Assembly (NCBI RefSeq): GCF_003667545.1
Contig: NZ_RCUV01000013.1
Location: 1 to 64,000 of the forward strand
Direction of reading: 5' to 3'
DNA from: Mycetocola manganoxydans
GTDB lineage: Bacteria > Actinomycetota > Actinomycetes > Actinomycetales > Microbacteriaceae
DNA: 64,000 nt
In this document: positions 60,101-64,000 of the stretch, in pieces
Layout: each line of letters begins with the position of its first letter
Position numbering within the stretch: the stretch's first letter is position 1
Translations under genes and position numbers: made by a program
Notes under the pieces: generated by a model
What the model saw: the letters and a program-made list of their open reading frames with translations, nothing else
What the model was told of the DNA's origin: nothing
Databases searched by the model: none

Positions 60101-60802
60101 GCGGCTGGGAGGAAGCGAAACCTCAGCGACAGCATCCGGGATCGAGCGCTGGTCGGCGACCGAGAACTCGCGGATCTGCTCCACCTCGTCACCGAAGAAC
60201 TCGACACGATACGGATGTTCCGCCACGGGCGGGAAGACATCGAGAATTCCGCCGCGCACCGCGAACTCTCCGCGACGGGACACCATGTCGACGCGGACGT
60301 AGGCCAGTTCGACGAGTTCCGTCGACAGCTTCTGAAGGTCGTGACCGCGTGCGCCTGCGACGAGGCGGACCGGTTCGACGTCGGTGAGGTTGTCAGCGAC
60401 GGGCTGGAGCGCTGCCCGCACCGAGGCGACGACGACGAGCGGCTTGGAACCGTCCCAGTCGGCCATCACGCGAAGAGCCGTGAGCCTCTTTCCGACGATC
60501 TCGGCGCTCGGGCTGAGCCGCTCGTGCGGGAGGGTCTCCCACGCCGGGAAGTCGATGATCGTCGCATCGGGCAGAACACTCGCGAGGGCACCGCGCAGGG
60601 ACTCGGAGTCACGGCCGGTCGGCGTGACGACGAAAAGCGCACCCGGTTTCTCCGACGCACGCCTGGCGCGGAGCAGGCCGGCGACCAGGGGTGCCCGGAG
60701 TCCGTCGGTGACGGAGAAATCCGCGTCACGAGTGGCGTAGCCGAGGGCATTGTCAAATGTGGAGGCGCGCGAAAGCGCATCGATTAAGCCCGAAAGGATC
60801 AC
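57188..60802 (-). CDS. mfd: Transcription-repair coupling factor
   Basis: 1204 residues, full length. The N-terminal UvrB-homologous region (1-350), the RNA polymerase-interacting CarD-like domain (about 485-560, YVVHQTHGIGRFVELSQ), the translocase with Walker A GDVGFGKTEVA near 660 and DEEQRFGVEHK, then the C-terminal domain with the TRCF motif. It strips stalled RNA polymerase at lesions and recruits UvrA. It runs opposite to a chain of long antisense frames that I reject as shadows. Confidence 0.97.
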   Translation of the reverse strand: MILSGLIDALSRASTFDNALGYATRDADFSVTDGLRAPLVAGLLRARRASEKPGALFVVTPTGRDSESLRGALASVLPDATIIDFPAWETLPHERLSPSAEIVGKRLTALRVMADWDGSKPLVVVASVRAALQPVADNLTDVEPVRLVAGARGHDLQKLSTELVELAYVRVDMVSRRGEFAVRGGILDVFPPVAEHPYRVEFFGDEVEQIREFSVADQRSIPDAVAEVSLPPSRELLLNDAVRQRAAEMQHEFPSMAGMLEKIANGIPVEGMESLAPALLERLVPVSHYFPAGTAVAVMSPERVATRAISLSETNREFLSAAWSAATAGAQAPIDLASGEFISLGDLRDATRFTAPGQPASDHPWWTFSTFQQGPDDVLPEEREMDELLTVRVAADPVPSFSGNVDGAIAHVAERVRDGWIVGIAARGSGLVERARDVLAEHEVPARLVAEFPAEPEAGVAYLVQATAESGFELTEAKLALISENEFYGRTIGYDSRQVKKLASRRKNVVDPLQLKAGDYVVHQTHGIGRFVELSQREVSSGGRNPTKTRREYLTLEYAPSKRGYPGDKLLVPTDQLDLLSRYVGGEAPALSKMGGSDWSQAKSKARRAVRDIAVELVKLYSARMASKGFAFSKDTPWQRELEEAFPFAETPDQLTTIDEVKADMERPIPMDRLLSGDVGFGKTEVAIRAAFKAVQDGKQVAMLVPTTLLVKQHFETFSERFAGFPVHLRALSRFQTAKEAKETKDGLERGTIDVVIGTHRLLSEGMKFKDLGLVIIDEEQRFGVEHKDALKKLKTNVDILAMSATPIPRTLEMAVTGIREMSTLATPPEERHPILSFVGPYNEKQVGAAIRRELLREGQIFFVHNRVSSINRIAAQIAEIVPEARIAVAHGQLSENVLERVVVDFWERKFDVLVCTTIIETGLDIQNANTIIIDRADKYGLSQLHQLRGRVGRGRERAYAYFLYDENKPLSETAHDRLSTIAANNELGSGMQVALKDLEIRGAGNLLGGEQAGHIAGVGFDLYLRMIGEAVSDFRGDVAEGQTELRLELPVHAHIPEDYVDSERLRLEAYQKLSAASGPAAADDQIGLVLDELTDRYGEPPAQVQNLIAISKLRQRAQRVGLSELVAMGSNLRAAPANLPDSLQARLRRMYPGGKYLAQASALIVPMPQKHGEALTDAELITWVGQFLDALFPLPPREEQAAS

Positions 60803-60855
60803 CGGGACAGTCTACGCGGCCCATCCGACAGCGAGCCGGACGGTGGAGCATCCGC

Positions 60856-61470
60856 TCAGGAGGGAGAGTGCACCTTGAGTTGCGCGGCCGAGAGCCCGCT
60901 CTCCGCGACGAGCGTGACGGCATCCGCCGCGTCGCTCAACAGGTTGGGGAGCACGTCACGCTCGGTGCCGGCGAAGTCCTTGAGGACGAAGTCGGCCGCG
61001 TCCTGACGTCCGGGAGGACGCCCGATTCCCACCCGGACCCGGACGAAGTCGGGCGTTCCTGTGGCCTTCGCGATGTCGCGCAATCCGTTGTGTCCGCCGT
61101 GCCCACCACCCTGCTTGAGCTTGAGCGTGTCGAACGGGATGTCGAGTTCGTCGTGGACGACGATGAGCCGGGAGGCATCGAGCGAGTAGAACGTGAGGAG
61201 CGCCGCGACAGGTCCCCCCGAGACATTCATGTAGCTGTTGAGCTTCGCCAGGATGAGCTTGGGGCCGCCAGCGGCCGTGAAGCCCTCGGCGACCAGAGCG
61301 GGAGTCTTGTGCTTCCGAAACCCCGCACCGATGCGGCCGGCGAGTTCGTCGACGACCATCTGTCCGACGTTGTGGCGGTTGCGCGCGTACGCGGGACCGG
61401 GATTGCCGAGGCCGACGACGAGCCAGGTGTTCTCCGCCACGATCGGCTCCTTCTTCCTGTTCCACCACAT
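60856..61470 (-). CDS. pth: Peptidyl-tRNA hydrolase
   Basis: 204 residues, slightly longer than the usual 190 because of a 14-residue N-terminal lead. [21 protein letters not shown] holds the catalytic His (NRHN) and conserved Asn; [13 protein letters not shown] and [27 protein letters not shown] are the other family motifs. It recycles peptidyl-tRNA released from ribosomes. It is downstream of the L25 gene, a conserved pairing. Confidence 0.96.
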   Translation of the reverse strand: MWWNRKKEPIVAENTWLVVGLGNPGPAYARNRHNVGQMVVDELAGRIGAGFRKHKTPALVAEGFTAAGGPKLILAKLNSYMNVSGGPVAALLTFYSLDASRLIVVHDELDIPFDTLKLKQGGGHGGHNGLRDIAKATGTPDFVRVRVGIGRPPGRQDAADFVLKDFAGTERDVLPNLLSDAADAVTLVAESGLSAAQLKVHSPS

Positions 61471-61520
61471 ACGTGTTCCTTCAGCGATTCGGTAATGCTG
61501 CTGTTAAGGCGACGAGCCCG

Positions 61521-61552
61521 CCGGTTCGCGATTTTGGGAAATCACGAACCGG
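61521..61552 (-). terminator. Hairpin between rplY and pth
   Basis: CCGGTTCGCGATTT pairs with AAATCACGAACCGG (13 pairs, one mismatch) around TGGG, in the gap between the L25 stop and the pth start. It could cut down read-through into pth. Confidence 0.7.
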
Positions 61553-61579
61553 ACAGGCTCGACAGTCTTACGGCCGAAA

Positions 61580-62179
61580 TTACTCGGCTGCGGGTGCCGC
61601 GGCTTCTGCTTCTGCAGCGGCTTCGGCCTCTTCTTCGGTCTCTTCCGGCTCTGCGATGGCGACGACGAGGAGGTCGGGGTCGCTGAGCAGGTTGGAGCCC
61701 GAAGGCAGCTGGACATCCTTGGCGAGGATCTGAGTGCCGACCTCGAGGCCCTCGATCGACACGACGAGGTTCTCGGGGATGTGGGTGGCCTCTGCCTCGA
61801 TCGACAGGGTGGTCGCGTCACGGTTGACGACGGAACCAGGAGCGGACTCGCCCTCGATGTGGACCGGGATGTCAACGGTGACCTTCTCACCCTTGATGAC
61901 GACGATGAGGTCGAGGTGCTCGATGATGCGGAGCACGGGGTCCTTCTGCACGTCCTTGACGAGGGCGAGGCTCTGCTTGCCGTCGATCTCGAGCTCGAGA
62001 ACCGCGTTCGACTTGCGGATGATGAGGCCGATCTGGTGCGCGGGCAGCGCGAGGTGCTGCGGCTCGGTGCCACGACCGAACATGACGGCGGGGATCTTGC
62101 CGGCAGCACGGAGCTTGCGGGCTGCGCCCTTGCCGAACTTGGTACGTGTTTCTGCGACTACTTTGTTGTCGTCAGCCAT
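61580..62179 (-). CDS. rplY: Ribosomal protein bL25, long (Ctc) form
   Basis: 199 residues from ATG 62179 (AAGGAGAACACC upstream). The 5S rRNA-binding L25 domain (1-95, with KGAARKLRAAGKIPAVMFG) is followed by the TL5/Ctc beta domain (VDIPVHIEGESAPG). The acidic, Ala/Glu-rich tail of about 20 residues is a usual actinobacterial feature. It binds 5S rRNA in the large subunit; Ctc proteins are often stress-induced. Confidence 0.95.
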   Translation of the reverse strand: MADDNKVVAETRTKFGKGAARKLRAAGKIPAVMFGRGTEPQHLALPAHQIGLIIRKSNAVLELEIDGKQSLALVKDVQKDPVLRIIEHLDLIVVIKGEKVTVDIPVHIEGESAPGSVVNRDATTLSIEAEATHIPENLVVSIEGLEVGTQILAKDVQLPSGSNLLSDPDLLVVAIAEPEETEEEAEAAAEAEAAAPAAE

Positions 62180-62487
62180 GGTGTTCTCCTTGGGTGAGCC
62201 GGGGCTCTTTCGCGTGAAACCGGAGGTGAATCCGGATGGTCTGGGAGGGGCCCGGCGAACCGGACTCCAGTCAACTCGAACGCATGTCAGCGTGAGGAAA
62301 AGCCGGTTCCTGAGGGAAACCATGGGTGCCTTGCCCACCGCGTCGATCACGGATGCTGCCTGCGCCGTAACGCACAGCATCCCTCGCCGAAGTTCAGTGG
62401 CCAAGTCTACCCCATGGCTTCACCGCCTCTCTCCGCCGGCGGAAGGGACGTGGTCGACGGTCGGGTACGCCAGTGCAGAGGCGGAGG
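62180..62487. other. Gap between rplY and gntK
   Basis: About 310 bases without a gene. The rplY promoter must be here. Plus-strand frames are antisense extensions of neighbours. No repeat or clear terminator is visible, although an inverted GGTTTCCCTCAG-like region near 62310 is weak. Confidence 0.35.
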
Positions 62488-63024
62488 TCAGGCGCTCGAG
62501 GACTCCGTCAGAGCGGCAGCGGCTTCGGCGACGATGGCCGGAACGGTCTGGTCGATGTTGATGACGATGCCCGGTTCGTCGTCTCCGAGCGGCTCGAGGG
62601 TGGCGAACTGCGAGTCGAGGAGGGTGGTCGGCATGAAGTGGTCGCTGCGTCCTTCCACGCGCGTCGCGAGGACCTCGCGAGTTCCGGCGAGATGCACGAA
62701 CCGGGTTCTCGGGGCGGTCTCGAGGATGGCCTCCCGGTAGGAACGTCGCAGAGCGGAGCAGGCGATGACCATCCCTGTTCCCCGCCGACCGGCATCCGCG
62801 AGGGTTCGCCCGACCGTCGCGAGCCACGGCCAGCGGTCATCATCATTCAGCGGCTGCCCGCCCGCCATTTTCTCGATGTTCGACTGCGGGTGCAGCGAAT
62901 CACCGTCGACGAACGGAACCCCGAGGGCACCGGCGATGAGCGCCCCGATCGTGCTCTTGCCCGACCCGGACACACCCATCACGATGATCTGGATGCCCTC
63001 GGAGGTTTCGTTGTTCGTCGTCAT
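62488..63024 (-). CDS. gntK: Gluconokinase
   Basis: 178 residues from ATG 63024. P-loop GVSGSGKST (17-25), the gluconate-site region VDGDSLHPQSNIEKMAGGQPLNDDDRWPWL (landmarks 40-68), and ACSALRRSYREAIL. It phosphorylates D-gluconate with ATP to 6-phosphogluconate in the cytoplasm. It lies 17 bases downstream of the ManD-type gene, so the two probably form a sugar-acid operon. Confidence 0.93.
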   Translation of the reverse strand: MTTNNETSEGIQIIVMGVSGSGKSTIGALIAGALGVPFVDGDSLHPQSNIEKMAGGQPLNDDDRWPWLATVGRTLADAGRRGTGMVIACSALRRSYREAILETAPRTRFVHLAGTREVLATRVEGRSDHFMPTTLLDSQFATLEPLGDDEPGIVINIDQTVPAIVAEAAAALTESSSA

Positions 63025-63040
63025 GCGTCGATTCTTCCAG

Positions 63041-64000
63041 TCACCAGTCGTGAACGGTGCCGTCTGCGAGACGGTTGTACGGCAGGTAGGCGGTTTCGTA
63101 GGGGTATTTGCCTGCTTCGTCGACATTGAGTTCGACACCGATGCCCGGCTTGTTGCCCGGGTGCAGCATGCCGTCGTTCCAAGTGAAGGACTGCTCGAAG
63201 ACGCTGTTGGTCTTCTCGCCGTGCTGCATGTACTCCTGGATCCCGAAGTTGTGGATGGCCATACCGAGGTGCATCGCGGCAGCCATACCGACGGGCGAGA
63301 TGTCGGTCGGACCGTGCATGCCTGACTTGATCTGGTACTGGGCGGCGTAATCGAGCACCTTCTTCAGGTGCGAGATCCCACCGGTGTGGGTGACCGCGCT
63401 CCGCACGTAGTCGATGAGCTGTTCGCGGATGATCTGCTGGTAGTCCCATACCGTGTTGAAGATCTCACCGATCGCGAGCGGCGTCGTGGTGTGCTGGCGG
63501 ACGAGACGCAGCGCCTCGGGGTTCTCAGCGGGCGTGCAGTCCTCGAGCCAGAACAGGTCGTAGGGTTCGAGCGACTTGCCGAGCTTTGCCGCCTGGATCG
63601 GCGTCATCCGGTGGTGTCCGTCGTGAAGCAGTGGGATCTCGGGCCCGAACTCGTTGCGGACGGCTTCGAAAACAGTCGGCACGTGACGCAGGTAGCTGCG
63701 GGTGTCCCAGTCTTCTTCATTCGGGAGCGCGCCGCGCTGGGCGGGCTCGTGGTCGTAGCGGACGCCGGCATTGGCCTCGAACGTCGCGTTGGAAGCGATG
63801 CCGTAAATCGACTTCAGGCCGGGAACGCCGGTCTGGATCCGAATCGACTTGTACCCCTGCTCCTGGTGCTCGCGCACGCTGTCGAACAGTTCAGGAAGAC
63901 TCTTGCCCGACGCGTGCCCGTAGGCCATGAGACCCGTGCGTGAGGCTCCGCCGAGAAGCTGGTAGAGCGGCATCCCCGCCGCTTTGGCTTTGATGTCCCA
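63041..64000 (-). CDS. ManD-type enolase-superfamily dehydratase, partial
   Basis: The first 319 codons from the 3' side of the gene are present and open to the window edge; the N-terminus is missing. Landmarks: MPLYQLLGGASR, LLHDGHHRMTP, FWLEDCTPAENPEAL (metal Glu), IGEIFNT (Glu), SAVTHTGGISHLKKV (catalytic His) and MHGPTDISPVGMAA. Members dehydrate D-mannonate, D-gluconate or related acids; the gluconokinase neighbour favours the hexonate group. Confidence 0.9.
   Translation of the reverse strand, partial: WDIKAKAAGMPLYQLLGGASRTGLMAYGHASGKSLPELFDSVREHQEQGYKSIRIQTGVPGLKSIYGIASNATFEANAGVRYDHEPAQRGALPNEEDWDTRSYLRHVPTVFEAVRNEFGPEIPLLHDGHHRMTPIQAAKLGKSLEPYDLFWLEDCTPAENPEALRLVRQHTTTPLAIGEIFNTVWDYQQIIREQLIDYVRSAVTHTGGISHLKKVLDYAAQYQIKSGMHGPTDISPVGMAAAMHLGMAIHNFGIQEYMQHGEKTNSVFEQSFTWNDGMLHPGNKPGIGVELNVDEAGKYPYETAYLPYNRLADGTVHDW

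Overview
The window is high-GC actinobacterial chromosome. Mycothiol S-conjugate amidase (Mca), a WhiB-type protein, an F420-type reductase, DUF4307 next to greA, and the block eno-ftsB-DUF501-subtilase point to Micrococcales, most likely Microbacteriaceae. I made no database searches; family names come from recognised motifs and gene order.

Bases 1 to about 15,780 are an accessory region. It starts with two metal-stress-type membrane proteins (DUF3105, DUF305) and a MerR-controlled unit (thioredoxin-like protein plus flavin disulfide reductase). Next come a convergent DUF488/unknown pair, an acetyltransferase beside a 35-bp tandem repeat, and a two-gene unit pairing a DUF5343-like winged-helix protein with a HEPN protein. 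A terminal repeat of the Tn402/Tn5053 type with its TniR-like serine resolvase follows, then a DUF1016 nuclease gene with a foreign 3' end. After that lie a sigma-factor-like gene with several tiny basic proteins, a lone PD-(D/E)XK-type protein, several small unknown genes and a plasmid-like ssb-nrdH pair.

Bases 15,782 to 35,072 are ordinary chromosome: a deazaflavin reductase, a FAD monooxygenase, acetyltransferase, mca, greA, ilvA, an AI-2E-family exporter, a YcaQ-type glycosylase, htpX/lemA, an aldonolactone oxidase with a PLP enzyme, a surface Ig-like membrane protein, a family A DNA polymerase and a methyltransferase.

Bases 35,335 to 44,732 are an integrated element of about 9.4 kb. A 24-bp direct repeat flanks it; the right copy is the 3' end of a tRNA gene. 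It carries a tyrosine integrase, a regulator, an excisionase-like protein, a replication-initiator-like winged-helix protein followed by 22-bp iterons, a WhiB-like protein, an HK97-type major capsid protein and a small-terminase-like protein. I found no portal, large terminase, protease or tail genes. This is the layout of a phage satellite (compare phiRv2-like elements), and the end opposite the integrase holds five unrecognised cargo genes.

From 44,707 to 64,000 the chromosome resumes: the tRNA, type II NADH dehydrogenase, subtilase, DUF501, ftsB, enolase, a giant repetitive membrane protein, hisS, mazG, aldehyde dehydrogenase, a short-chain dehydrogenase, mfd, pth, ribosomal protein L25, gluconokinase, and a ManD-type dehydratase cut by the window edge.
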